The notes under the pieces were generated by a model that was not told the origin of the DNA, did not search any database, and saw only the letters and a list, made by a program, of their open reading frames with translations. A DNA stretch of 9,980 bases, taken from assembly GCA_964650405.1 (NCBI GenBank), contig CAZYTO010000215.1:1-9980 (forward strand). Reading direction: 5' to 3'. A program made the position numbers and the translations under genes. Positions 1 through 6,578 of the stretch are shown here, one piece after another; positions within the stretch are counted from its first letter, which is position 1; every line of letters begins with the position of its first letter. The DNA comes from CAZYTO01 sp964650405 (lineage in GTDB: Bacteria; Acidobacteriota; Thermoanaerobaculia; Gp7-AA8).

Positions 1-295
1 GGGCGAGGGACAGGTCGACTGGAGCGGGCCGGCCCGTGCCATCTACGACCGATTCCGCGCCTTCGACCCCTGGCCTGGCCTGATTGCCGGGGAGTTGAAG
101 CTGATCGACATCCGGCCGGCTTCCGGCCATGGCACGCCCGGTACGATCCTCGGCGTCGACGAGAGCGGCGTGCTCGTAGCCACTGGCGACGGGGCGCTGC
201 GTTTGGTGACCGTGCAACGACCCGGCAAGCCCCGAGTGGCGGCCGCCGATCTGGCGCGCGGCAGCGGCTGGAAGAGCGGCAGCGTGCTGTCATGA
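1..295 (+). CDS. fmt: Methionyl-tRNA formyltransferase, C-terminal part (5' end outside window)
   Basis: Reading from base 2, the frame is open from the window edge and gives 97 residues up to a TGA at 293-295. It holds most of the C-terminal tRNA-binding domain of Fmt. The family pattern is visible as VDWSGPARAIYDRFRAFDPW near the start, followed by PG, then a small beta-barrel ending in GWKSGSVLS. Fmt transfers a formyl group from 10-formyltetrahydrofolate to Met-tRNAfMet in the cytoplasm so that translation can start. The N-terminal catalytic domain lies upstream and is not visible. The stop overlaps the start of the next gene as ATGA, which implies translational coupling with rsmB, a neighbour fmt has in many bacteria. 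The call rests on the IDW..PA and RAFDPWPG motifs plus this neighbour. An internal ATG at 95 is not the start, because the motif upstream of it is in frame. Confidence 0.93.
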   Translation, partial: GEGQVDWSGPARAIYDRFRAFDPWPGLIAGELKLIDIRPASGHGTPGTILGVDESGVLVATGDGALRLVTVQRPGKPRVAAADLARGSGWKSGSVLS

Positions 296-1446
296 ACGAA
301 CGCCAGCGCGCGCTCGACCTGCTCCGTCGAATCGAGCGAGAGTCGTCGTACGCCTCGCTGCTCCTCATCGAGGAGACGGGGTTCGTGCGCACGCTGGTGC
401 TCGGCGTCCTGCGCTGGCGCTCGCGGCTCGACCACGCCGTCGCGCAGTTCGCCCAACGCAAGGTCGACCCGCACCTGCTGGACGTCCTTCGTCTCGGCGC
501 GTTCCAGCTTCTCTTCAGCGACGTGCCGCAGTACGCCGCCGTGGGGGAGACCGTGGCCCTGGCGCCGAAGCATGCGCGCGGCTTCGCCAACGCCGTATTG
601 CGGCGGATCGCCGAGGGGAAAGCGAAGGAGCCGGAGGACCTCGCCACGCGCACGGCCCACCCGGAGTGGCTCATCGCGCGCTGGACGAAGCACTACGGCG
701 CGGCGCGTGCGACGCGGATCGCCGAGGCGAACCAGCAATGGTCGTTTCCCGATGTGCTGACCGATGCGCCGCCTGCGGATGCCGAGCCGTCATCGCTCGT
801 GCCGGGCATCTGGAAGCTGAAGCACTCCAGCGCCGGCGTCGAGGGCTACGCTCTCGACGAGGGGAGCGCGCTCATCGCCGCCATCGCCGCGGCCACGTCG
901 AGCGACGTCCTCGATCTCGCCGCGGCGCCCGGCGGCAAGACGATCGTCATGCGCGCGCGGGGCGCGCGCGTGGTCAGCAACGACGTCTCCCTGACACGCC
1001 TGCGGCCGCTGTTCGGGCGGTCGTCGAAGATCGTCGTCGGCGACGGCAGGCGTCCTCCTTTTCGCCGCCGGTTCACGACCGTGCTTCTCGATGCGCCGTG
1101 CAGCGCCACCGGAACGATCCGCAAGAACCCCGAACTGAAGTGGCGTCTGCGTGAAAGCGATCTCGCCACCTTCCCGATTCTGCAGAAAGAGTTGCTGCGT
1201 GCGGCCCTCGAACTGGCCGCAGGCTATGTCGTGTACTCCACCTGTTCGCTCGAGCCCGAAGAGAACGACGATGTGATCGCGACTGCCATCGCCGCCGGCG
1301 GCTGGCAGCGCATCGACATGACGCCGTTCACGCCGGAAGGAGCCCGCCCGTGGGTAGAGAACGGCGTCCTGCGGCTCACTCCCGACAGCGGCGCTGACGG
1401 GTTCACGGCGTTCGTGCTGCGGCGGACGACGAGAAGCGAAGGTTGA
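292..1446 (+). CDS. rsmB: 16S rRNA m5C967 methyltransferase, RsmB/Sun type
   Basis: This 384-residue protein should methylate C5 of a cytosine in 16S rRNA (C967 in E. coli numbering) using S-adenosylmethionine. Residues 1-130 form a NusB-like helical domain, with LVLGVLRWRSRLDH at 36-48 and LDVLRLGAFQLLF near 63-75. Residues about 185-384 are the Rossmann methyltransferase domain. SAM-binding motif I is LDLAAAPGGKT (207-217). Motif IV is DAPCSATGT with Cys270. Motif VI is STCSLEPEEN with Cys318, the expected catalytic cysteine of m5C-RNA methyltransferases. Both cysteines are intact, so it looks active. The start is the ATG that overlaps the fmt stop, which fits coupled expression. It is somewhat shorter than E. 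coli RsmB (about 430 residues), mainly in the linker between domains. A related RsmF/NOL1-type methyltransferase is less likely because of the NusB domain. No terminator is seen after the stop; the convergent gene begins 3 bases later. Confidence 0.93.
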   Translation: MNERQRALDLLRRIERESSYASLLLIEETGFVRTLVLGVLRWRSRLDHAVAQFAQRKVDPHLLDVLRLGAFQLLFSDVPQYAAVGETVALAPKHARGFANAVLRRIAEGKAKEPEDLATRTAHPEWLIARWTKHYGAARATRIAEANQQWSFPDVLTDAPPADAEPSSLVPGIWKLKHSSAGVEGYALDEGSALIAAIAAATSSDVLDLAAAPGGKTIVMRARGARVVSNDVSLTRLRPLFGRSSKIVVGDGRRPPFRRRFTTVLLDAPCSATGTIRKNPELKWRLRESDLATFPILQKELLRAALELAAGYVVYSTCSLEPEENDDVIATAIAAGGWQRIDMTPFTPEGARPWVENGVLRLTPDSGADGFTAFVLRRTTRSEG

Positions 1447-1449
1447 GGG

Positions 1450-1947
1450 CTACGGCAACCCCGCCCACCCCAAGTCAGCGACGAAGTCTGTATTCCGCAG
1501 GCCGGTCGGCTGGTAGTAGCAGTAGCGGGAGTTGAGCAGTGCGAGGAGTAGCGGAATCTGACCCTCATTGATCTGAATGTGCGCCCAACCTGACGCCGTG
1601 CTCCCGGAGGATTGCGTCTTCTGTGCGTCGCTGACGAGACGCAGAAAGAGCTCCGGCATCTGGCCTGACATCTCAGGAATGCGAAACTCCCAGGAGTCGA
1701 CACGCCCCTGGCCGATCGGTGATGGATTCGTTGTCCATGGCTCGAGCGTGGTCTGGAAGACGTGAGCGTCATCGAAATAGCAATCGCGGCCCATCGCGAA
1801 GACGGTGAGCATGAGCCCGACGCGTGCGGGATCGGTTGCAGCCGTCGAAACTTGCACATTCTGATTGAGGCCATGAATGATGACTGAGGCTGAGCCGTCC
1901 GCGTTCCTGCGGCCGGCACGAATATCCGTGATCTTGAATGCGGTCAT
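1450..1947 (-). CDS. Hypothetical protein, 165 residues, no family recognised
   Basis: I do not recognise this protein. It has 165 residues, no signal peptide and no membrane segment. It begins MTAFKITDIRAGRRNADGSA, looks strand-rich in its first half, has a Trp/Pro/Ser-rich middle (LEPWTTNPSPIG), and ends in a Tyr-rich stretch (NSRYCYYQPTG) and LGWAGLP. There are two cysteines, in GRDCYF and RYCYY. Evidence that it is a real gene: a good ribosome-binding site on the minus strand (GAAGGGAGAA, plus-strand 1951-1960) lies just before the ATG, and its reading runs the full length between rsmB and the GH15 gene. It is diverged from GH15 by 87 bases and converges on rsmB with 3 bases between stops. 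Four 60-base rows counted by hand hold 37-38 G/C (about 62 %), against 41-45 in rows of neighbouring genes. That suggests weaker codon bias or later arrival. No function is proposed. Confidence 0.72.
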   Translation of the reverse strand: MTAFKITDIRAGRRNADGSASVIIHGLNQNVQVSTAATDPARVGLMLTVFAMGRDCYFDDAHVFQTTLEPWTTNPSPIGQGRVDSWEFRIPEMSGQMPELFLRLVSDAQKTQSSGSTASGWAHIQINEGQIPLLLALLNSRYCYYQPTGLRNTDFVADLGWAGLP

Positions 1948-2016
1948 GACTTCTCCCTTCGCTGTTCTTCACCGGAAGAGTGTCGGTCCGCCGCTTTCTC
2001 CCACCCCTGCTGACGT

Positions 2017-2022
2017 TAGAAT
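2017..2022 (+). promoter_or_regulatory. Probable -10 box (TAGAAT) for the GH15 gene
   Basis: TAGAAT lies 12 bases before the GH15 ATG at 2035. A start about 7 bases after the box would give a leader of only 5-6 bases. The bases between the box and the ATG (CCCCACCTTCGC) contain no Shine-Dalgarno sequence, consistent with a leaderless or near-leaderless message. No clear -35 box is seen at the usual spacing. Confidence 0.42.
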
Positions 2023-2034
2023 CCCCACCTTCGC

Positions 2035-4056
2035 ATGCCCCGCGACCTGAATGTGGGCAACGGCTCGCTGCTGGTTGCCATCGACGCGAAGTACCGGATC
2101 GCCGACCTCTACTTCCCGCATGTCGGGATGGAGAACCATGCCGGGACACCCTCGCGCTTCGGCGTCTGGGTGGATGGAGCATTCTCCTGGGTCGAGGACG
2201 ACCGCTGGCAGCGCTCCCTCGGCTATCTCCGCGACACGATCGTCTCCGATGTCCTGCTGCACAACGAGGATCTCGGCCTTCGCCTCCGCTGCTACGACAC
2301 CGTCGACGCCGACCACGACATCTACGTGCGCAAGATCGTCGTGCGGAACCTGCGCGAGCAGGCCCGGCGGGTGAAGCTCTTCTTTCATCACGACCTCGAC
2401 CTCTACGGCAACGTCACCGGGGACACGGCGTTCTTCGACCCGGATGCGCGCGCCGTCATCCACTACAAGATGCGGCGCTACGTTCTCATCAGCGCCGGCC
2501 TGGAGGGGCAGCACGGCATCGACGAGTACGCCTGTGGCCGGAGCGGCATCGGCAGCAGCGAAGGGACGTGGCGCGACGCCGAGGACGGCGTGCTGTCGAT
2601 GAATGCCATCCAGCAGGGTGCCGTCGACTCGACCATCGCCGTCACCATGGACGTCGATCCTTTCGGCAATGCAACGGCCTACTACTGGATCTGTACGGGT
2701 GAGAGCTACCGCACCGTGCGCGGCCTCGACCGGCGGGTGGCCGAGGAGACACCGGCCAAGATCATCGGCCGGACGGCTTCGTACTGGTACACCTGGGTCA
2801 ACAAGAGCGGCGAAGACCTTTCCGACCTGCCGGAGGAGATCCTCGACCTCTACCAGCGCTCGCTCCTCATCGTGCAGACGCAGTGCGACCACGACGGAGG
2901 CATCCTCGCGGCCAACGACTCCGACATCGAGTGGGCACACAACGACCACTACTCGTACGTCTGGCCGCGCGACGGTGCGTTCGTCGCCGACGCCATGGAT
3001 CGGGCCGGCTTTCATCAGCTCGCCCGCCGCTTCCTGCAGTGGGCCCACGACACCATCAGCAACGACGGCTACTTCCTCCACAAGTACAACCCTGACGGCT
3101 CGTACGCATCGTCGTGGAACCCGTGGGTGCGCAACGGAAAGAAGCAGTTGCCCATCCAGGAAGACGAGACGGCCCTGACGCTTTGGCTGCTGGCGCGGCA
3201 CTATGAACGGACGCGCGATCTCGAGCTCCTCCGGTCCGTCTATGAGCGGCTGGCCATCCAGCCGGCCGAGTTCATGGCCGCGTATCGCGATCCGGCCACC
3301 GGGCTTCCCCTCCCGTCCTTCGATGTGTGGGAGGAGCGGCAGGGCGTCTTCACGTTCACCTGTTCGGCCGTCTTCGCCGGCATGCAGGCGGCGGCGGAGC
3401 TGGCCAACCTGTTCAACGAGCCGGAGCGGCGGGCGCGTTACCAGCAGGTGGCCGCGGACATCCGCGACGGAATGATGCGCCACCTGTGGCTGGAGTCCGA
3501 GCAGCGGTTCGCCCGCGGACTGGTCCTGCAGGACGATGCCCTGGTGCTCGACCGGACCGTCGATGCCTCGACCTTCGCCACGTTCTACCTCGGTGCGTTC
3601 GCGGCCGACTCCACCATGGTCGAGCAGACCATGGCCACGGTGCGGGAGCGTCTGTGGGTGCCGACCGAGACGGGCGGTCTTGCGCGCTACGAAAACGACA
3701 CCTATCAGAAGCAGAACGAGTCGAACGGCAGCGGGATCAGCGGCAATCCGTGGATCATCTGCACGCTGTGGCTGGCCGAGTACGCCGTGGCCCGCGCCTC
3801 GACCATGGCCGAGCTGCAGAGCGCCCTCGATCTCGTGCGCTGGGCGCGCTCCAAGGCCCGCCCCTCCCTCGTTCTCCCCGAACAGGTCGACCCGTTCACC
3901 AGCGAGCCGCTCGGTGTCGCGCCCTTCACCTGGAGCCACGCCCAGGTGGTTTCCGTTGTCCGTGGATATCTCGATTCATTGCGCCGGTTTCGTCATGGCG
4001 GCAGTGAAAACGGCGGCCGTTCGCGAGCCGTTGACAAACCGGGAACCGTCTCCTAG
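2035..4056 (+). CDS. Glycoside hydrolase family 15 protein (glucoamylase/trehalase type)
   Basis: This 673-residue enzyme should release glucose from the non-reducing ends of alpha-glucans, with inversion. Residues 1-250 form the N-terminal beta-sandwich usual in prokaryotic GH15; the opening MPRDLNVGNGSLLVAIDAKY and the LYFPHVGMENH stretch are typical. Residues about 265-655 form the (alpha/alpha)6 barrel. Substrate-site motifs include HNDHYSYVWPRDGAF (302-316) and QEDETALTLW (375-384). The general acid is expected at Glu433 in DVWEERQG, and the general base at Glu616 in LPEQVDP. Both are present. There is no signal peptide, so it acts in the cytoplasm, probably on maltodextrin or glycogen fragments. 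Some bacterial and archaeal GH15 members are trehalases, and sequence alone cannot exclude that here. The tail after about residue 653 (HGGSENGGRSRAVDKPG) is low-complexity and overlaps the promoter of the HU gene. The start is chosen from the conserved N-terminus; no Shine-Dalgarno precedes it. Confidence 0.93.
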   Translation: MPRDLNVGNGSLLVAIDAKYRIADLYFPHVGMENHAGTPSRFGVWVDGAFSWVEDDRWQRSLGYLRDTIVSDVLLHNEDLGLRLRCYDTVDADHDIYVRKIVVRNLREQARRVKLFFHHDLDLYGNVTGDTAFFDPDARAVIHYKMRRYVLISAGLEGQHGIDEYACGRSGIGSSEGTWRDAEDGVLSMNAIQQGAVDSTIAVTMDVDPFGNATAYYWICTGESYRTVRGLDRRVAEETPAKIIGRTASYWYTWVNKSGEDLSDLPEEILDLYQRSLLIVQTQCDHDGGILAANDSDIEWAHNDHYSYVWPRDGAFVADAMDRAGFHQLARRFLQWAHDTISNDGYFLHKYNPDGSYASSWNPWVRNGKKQLPIQEDETALTLWLLARHYERTRDLELLRSVYERLAIQPAEFMAAYRDPATGLPLPSFDVWEERQGVFTFTCSAVFAGMQAAAELANLFNEPERRARYQQVAADIRDGMMRHLWLESEQRFARGLVLQDDALVLDRTVDASTFATFYLGAFAADSTMVEQTMATVRERLWVPTETGGLARYENDTYQKQNESNGSGISGNPWIICTLWLAEYAVARASTMAELQSALDLVRWARSKARPSLVLPEQVDPFTSEPLGVAPFTWSHAQVVSVVRGYLDSLRRFRHGGSENGGRSRAVDKPGTVS

Positions 4057-4059
4057 ATT
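4031..4059 (+). promoter_or_regulatory. Sigma-70 promoter of the HU gene
   Basis: A consensus -35 box TTGACA (4031-4036) and a -10 box TAGATT (4054-4059) are separated by exactly 17 bases. Transcription would start near 4066 and give a leader of about 43 bases that contains the AGGAGG ribosome-binding site. The promoter lies within the last codons of the GH15 gene, and the first three bases of the -10 box are its TAG stop. This is the strongest promoter-like sequence seen in the window, which fits an abundant nucleoid protein. Confidence 0.8.
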
Positions 4060-4108
4060 GTCGAAACGCTCGAAAAACGCAGGCGTTTCTTGCGAGGAGG
4101 GATTTCTC

Positions 4109-4402
4109 ATGGCTGGTAAAGCTGACGTCATCAACGCCATTGCTGAAGAGGCCGGCATTTCGAAAAAGGAGGCCGGAGCGGCGTTCGATGCCTTTGTCGG
4201 CTACATCACCGAGTCGTGCCAGCGCGACGTCCGTTGCGCCATTCCGGGACTGGGCAGCTTCAGCGTGACCCACCGCGAGGCGCGCGAAGGCCGCAACCCC
4301 CGCACGAACGAGAAGATCAAGATCCCCGCCTCCAAGAACGTCCGTTTCAAAGCCGGCAAAGACCTGCGCGACGCCGTCAATTCGCCGAAGCGCAAGCGCT
4401 GA
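4109..4402 (+). CDS. HU-family DNA-binding protein
   Basis: This 97-residue protein belongs to the HU/IHF family of nucleoid proteins, which bind and bend DNA as dimers. Residues 1-42 are the helical dimerisation part (MAGKADVINAIAEEAG onward). The signature GLGSF lies at 47-51. The DNA-embracing arm is GRNPRTNEKIKIPASK (61-76), with Pro64 in the position that intercalates between base pairs. The protein ends FKAGKDLRDAVN plus a short basic tail, SPKRKR. Length and motif order are normal for HU. The start is set by a perfect AGGAGG at 4095-4100, eight bases before the ATG, and by the family N-terminus; longer in-frame readings upstream are overlap with GH15. Two oddities are Cys37 and Cys43, since HU usually lacks cysteine, and TNE where TGE is usual in the arm. 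HU rather than IHF is inferred from its lone, strongly expressed setting; the two are hard to separate by eye. Confidence 0.95.
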   Translation: MAGKADVINAIAEEAGISKKEAGAAFDAFVGYITESCQRDVRCAIPGLGSFSVTHREAREGRNPRTNEKIKIPASKNVRFKAGKDLRDAVNSPKRKR

Positions 4403-4437
4403 GCGAGCCCTCGCAATCCAGTAGCTCCGTGCAGCGG

Positions 4438-4460
4438 CGAAAGCGCCCGCGGCGTTTTCG
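4438..4460. terminator. Terminator-like hairpin between HU and dgt
   Basis: A 10-bp stem pairs CGAAAGCGCC (4438-4447) with GGCGTTTTCG (4451-4460) around a CGC loop, with one G.T wobble. It starts 36 bases after the HU stop and sits between convergent genes, so it could act for both strands. The T-run lies inside the stem rather than after it, so this is not a classical intrinsic terminator. Confidence 0.45.
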
Positions 4461-4501
4461 TCATGCGTAACGACGCCCGGGGTTACTCGTGCCTCATGCC
4501 C

Positions 4502-4536
4502 CACTCGGCACTCGGCACTGCGGACTCGGCACTCGC
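4502..4536. repeat. Imperfect heptamer tandem repeat (CACTCGG)
   Basis: About five copies of CACTCGG run head to tail: two exact copies (4502-4515), CACTGCGG (4516-4523), ACTCGG (4524-4529) and CACTCGC (4530-4536). The array ends 2 bases before the dgt stop codon and lies between the convergent HU and dgt genes. No coding role is seen. It is too short and irregular for a CRISPR. Confidence 0.8.
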
Positions 4537-4538
4537 TT

Positions 4539-5561
4539 TCACACCCACGCCCGCGGCACGAACAGCTTCTCGTACAGGTTGATCGCGTAGCGGTCCGTCA
4601 TCCCTGCCAGGAAATCGATGGCCAGGCGCTCGGCCGGCTCTTCGCGCCCGCCGAAGAATTCAACCGGATGCGCGACGACATACTCGAACAGCGCCGTGAG
4701 GATGTGCTGGGCCTTCACGAACTCCCCCCGCACGGCCGGCAGCAGGTACATGTTGTCGAACATGTAGCGCCGCAGAGCCTCGAGCGCTTCGAGAACCTCG
4801 GCGGTCATGGAGATGGCCTCGTAGTCGCAGGCCAGGGTGGCCGTGATGACGTCGCGCACCATGCGATCGATGCGCACGCCGGCCCGGTCGCCGAGCGTGG
4901 CCCGGATCTCCGCCGGGAGGTCGTTCTCCGTGATGATCCCGGCGCGAATGCCGTCGTCGATGTCGTGATTGACGTAGGCGATGATGTCGGAGATGCGGAC
5001 GATGTCCCCCTCCAGCGTGAGGGCGCGCGACTTCGGCCGCGTGCGCAGCAGCTCGCCTTTTTCGCCCTTGGAGTGCTTGAGGATGCCGTCGCGGACTTCG
5101 ATGGTGAGGTTGAGCCCCCGCCCGTCGTTCTCCAGCACCTCCACCACGCGCACCGATTGGCGGTAGTGATCGAACCCGCCGCGTACGAGCTTGTTCAGCG
5201 CCGCTTCACCGGCGTGCCCGAACGCGGAGTGGCCGAGGTCGTGTCCGAGCCCGATGGCCTCGGTGAGCACCTCGTTGAGGCGGAGCGACTTGGCGATGGT
5301 GCGGGCGATCTGCGTCACCTCCAGCACATGGGTGAGGCGGGTGCGGTAGTGATCGCCCTCCGGGGCCAGAAAGACCTGCGTCTTGTGCTTGAGGCGGCGG
5401 AAGGCCTTGCAGTGGATGATGCGGTCCCGGTCCCGCTGGTATGCAGGGCGTAGATCGTCTTCCGCCTCGGCGCGGTCGCGGCCGCGCGTCTCGGCGCTCC
5501 GCGCCGCGTGCGCCACGAGCGTGTCGGACTCGATCTTCTCCAGCATTTCGCGGATGTTCAT
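4539..5561 (-). CDS. dgt: dGTPase-like HD-domain dNTP triphosphohydrolase
   Basis: This 340-residue protein belongs to the deoxyguanosinetriphosphate triphosphohydrolase-like family, which splits dNTPs into deoxynucleoside and triphosphate in the cytoplasm. The N-terminal part carries YQRDRDRIIHCKAFRRL (41-57) and HKTQVF, typical of the family. The metal-binding HD site is visible: His78 in HYRTRLTHVLEV, His107-Asp108 in GHDLGHSAFGH, and Asp192 in RISDIIAYVNHDID. All expected ligands are present, so it should be active. Its length matches the shorter, non-enterobacterial class of Dgt proteins, many of which act on several dNTPs, so the preferred substrate cannot be stated. The start is an ATG preceded at 6 bases by TAGAAT, with no Shine-Dalgarno between, suggesting a leaderless message. 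It diverges from the lipoprotein gene and converges on HU. Some dNTPases restrict phage, but nothing around this copy points to defence. Confidence 0.93.
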   Translation of the reverse strand: MNIREMLEKIESDTLVAHAARSAETRGRDRAEAEDDLRPAYQRDRDRIIHCKAFRRLKHKTQVFLAPEGDHYRTRLTHVLEVTQIARTIAKSLRLNEVLTEAIGLGHDLGHSAFGHAGEAALNKLVRGGFDHYRQSVRVVEVLENDGRGLNLTIEVRDGILKHSKGEKGELLRTRPKSRALTLEGDIVRISDIIAYVNHDIDDGIRAGIITENDLPAEIRATLGDRAGVRIDRMVRDVITATLACDYEAISMTAEVLEALEALRRYMFDNMYLLPAVRGEFVKAQHILTALFEYVVAHPVEFFGGREEPAERLAIDFLAGMTDRYAINLYEKLFVPRAWV

Positions 5562-5567
5562 GCCCGC

Positions 5568-5573
5568 ATTCTA
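5568..5573 (-). promoter_or_regulatory. Probable -10 box (TAGAAT) giving a leaderless dgt message
   Basis: On the minus strand TAGAAT is followed by six bases (GCGGGC) and then the dgt ATG, so transcription would start at or next to the A of the start codon. No -35 match is seen 17 bases upstream. A second TAGAAT on the same strand at 5652-5657 could give a longer leader of about 85 bases. Confidence 0.45.
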
Positions 5574-5705
5574 GGGAAGGGCGACGGGCCGCGCGGCGGG
5601 TTGTGGTGAACCGGTCCGGCGGCTACCACGGATTGGGGTAGCAGGTGCAGGATTCTACATTTCGTGGAGCGTCCGGCCCCGGCCGTCCGGTGCGGGACGC
5701 GCCCC

Positions 5706-5711
5706 TATAAT
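5706..5711 (+). promoter_or_regulatory. Consensus -10 box (TATAAT) giving a leaderless lipoprotein message
   Basis: TATAAT is followed by six bases (CGCGGC) and the ATG at 5718, so the predicted first transcribed base is the A of the start codon. It stands out as a full consensus box in very GC-rich surroundings. No good -35 box is seen. It also argues against a start at the upstream GTG at 5664, which would not be transcribed from this promoter. Confidence 0.58.
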
Positions 5712-5717
5712 CGCGGC

Positions 5718-6563
5718 ATGCTCGGCCGGCGGCTGGCTTCGATCTTCACGGCGGGATTGCTTGCCGCCTGTGGCTCTACCGGCAATGGGCGGAACAACAT
5801 GCACCTCATCACGCCGCCGAGCCCTGGCGAACGGGCGGAAATGAACGGCGTGCTGCGCGGGGCCGTGGAGCCGGTGCCGCTCCGTCTCTTCGAGGCCGGT
5901 GAATTCGAGCAAGGCGGAGTGAAGTTGCCGTACCGGTTGCTGCGACCGGAGAACGTCGTGCCGGGACGGCGGTATCCCCTCGTCGTGCTCATGCACGGGT
6001 CCGGGCAGATCGGCATGGACAACCTCGCCCAGCTCGGCATCGATGCCAAGAGCTGGGCCTCGCCCGTGATGCGGCGGAAGTACCCGGCCTTCGTCCTCGC
6101 GCCGCAGTTTCCGGAGCGACCGGTCAACTACGTCCGGAACGAGGAAGGGATCCCTCACGGCAATCCGACGAAGCTGCTCGACGTGGCACTGGACATGGTG
6201 GCGAAGGTGGCTGCCGGGCTTCCGGTCGAACCGAAGCGCATCTACGGTGTCGGCTACTCCATGGGCGCGTCGGCGTTGTGGTGTGCCCAGGGGCGCCGGC
6301 CCGGCCTCTTCGCTGCCGTCGCCGCAATCGACGGAGTGCCGAACGCCGACGCCTACCTGGCCTCGCCGCAGACTGCGCTGCTCGTGGTCCAGGGCGATCT
6401 CGACGACAAAGCCGCGGTTCAGGCCAACGAAACGGCGTTCGAGCGCCTCCGCCACCAGCGGGTCACGTTCTGGCGCTTCGTCAACACCAGCCACGACTAC
6501 CCCCTGGAGCTCCTCACCCGGCCTTACCTCGCGGACTGGCTGTTCGCGCATACGCTGGAGTGA
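5718..6563 (+). CDS. Lipoprotein alpha/beta hydrolase (predicted esterase/peptidase, COG4099-like)
   Basis: This 281-residue protein is a predicted envelope-anchored serine hydrolase. Residues 1-18 form a lipoprotein signal (MLGRRLASIFTAGLLAAC) with lipobox LAAC and Cys18 as the lipidated residue. The hydrolase domain covers about 60-281. It shows the pattern of predicted peptidases/esterases: LPYRLLRPENV (70-80), YPLVVLMHGSG with the oxyanion turn at 93-96, and FVLAPQFPE (125-133). The nucleophile is Ser181 in GYSMGA. An acid is likely at Asp227 or Asp229 in QGDLDD, and the histidine is His259 in NTSHDYP, so the triad appears complete. The start at 5718 is preferred over the GTG at 5664 because it gives a proper signal peptide and sits just after TATAAT. 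The substrate is unknown; relatives include carbohydrate esterases and peptidases. The convergent GH44 glycanase makes a role on substituted polysaccharide possible, but that is inference. Confidence 0.85.
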   Translation: MLGRRLASIFTAGLLAACGSTGNGRNNMHLITPPSPGERAEMNGVLRGAVEPVPLRLFEAGEFEQGGVKLPYRLLRPENVVPGRRYPLVVLMHGSGQIGMDNLAQLGIDAKSWASPVMRRKYPAFVLAPQFPERPVNYVRNEEGIPHGNPTKLLDVALDMVAKVAAGLPVEPKRIYGVGYSMGASALWCAQGRRPGLFAAVAAIDGVPNADAYLASPQTALLVVQGDLDDKAAVQANETAFERLRHQRVTFWRFVNTSHDYPLELLTRPYLADWLFAHTLE

Positions 6564-6578
6564 CGGCGTTTCCCGATG

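Noticed and set aside
1969..3939. Very long open frame (656 codons) on the minus strand opposite the GH15 gene
   Set aside because: Its translation has no recognisable family and is rich in Val, Arg, Gly and His, as expected from antisense of GC-rich coding DNA. The plus strand carries intact GH15 catalytic motifs throughout.
3536..4108. Long in-frame extension upstream of the HU gene
   Set aside because: The ATG at 4109 has a perfect AGGAGG and the conserved HU start; the upstream part overlaps GH15 in another frame.
4668..5453. 261-codon plus-strand frame opposite dgt
   Set aside because: The opposite strand has a full HD-domain protein with all metal ligands, and this frame shows no family features.
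4539..5561. dgt as a phage-defence dNTPase
   Set aside because: The sequence fits the common housekeeping dGTPase-like family, and no defence gene or mobile element is nearby.
5664..5717. Upstream GTG start for the lipoprotein gene, adding 18 residues
   Set aside because: The added residues would place a charged stretch before the signal peptide and lie upstream of the TATAAT box; the ATG at 5718 fits both signals.
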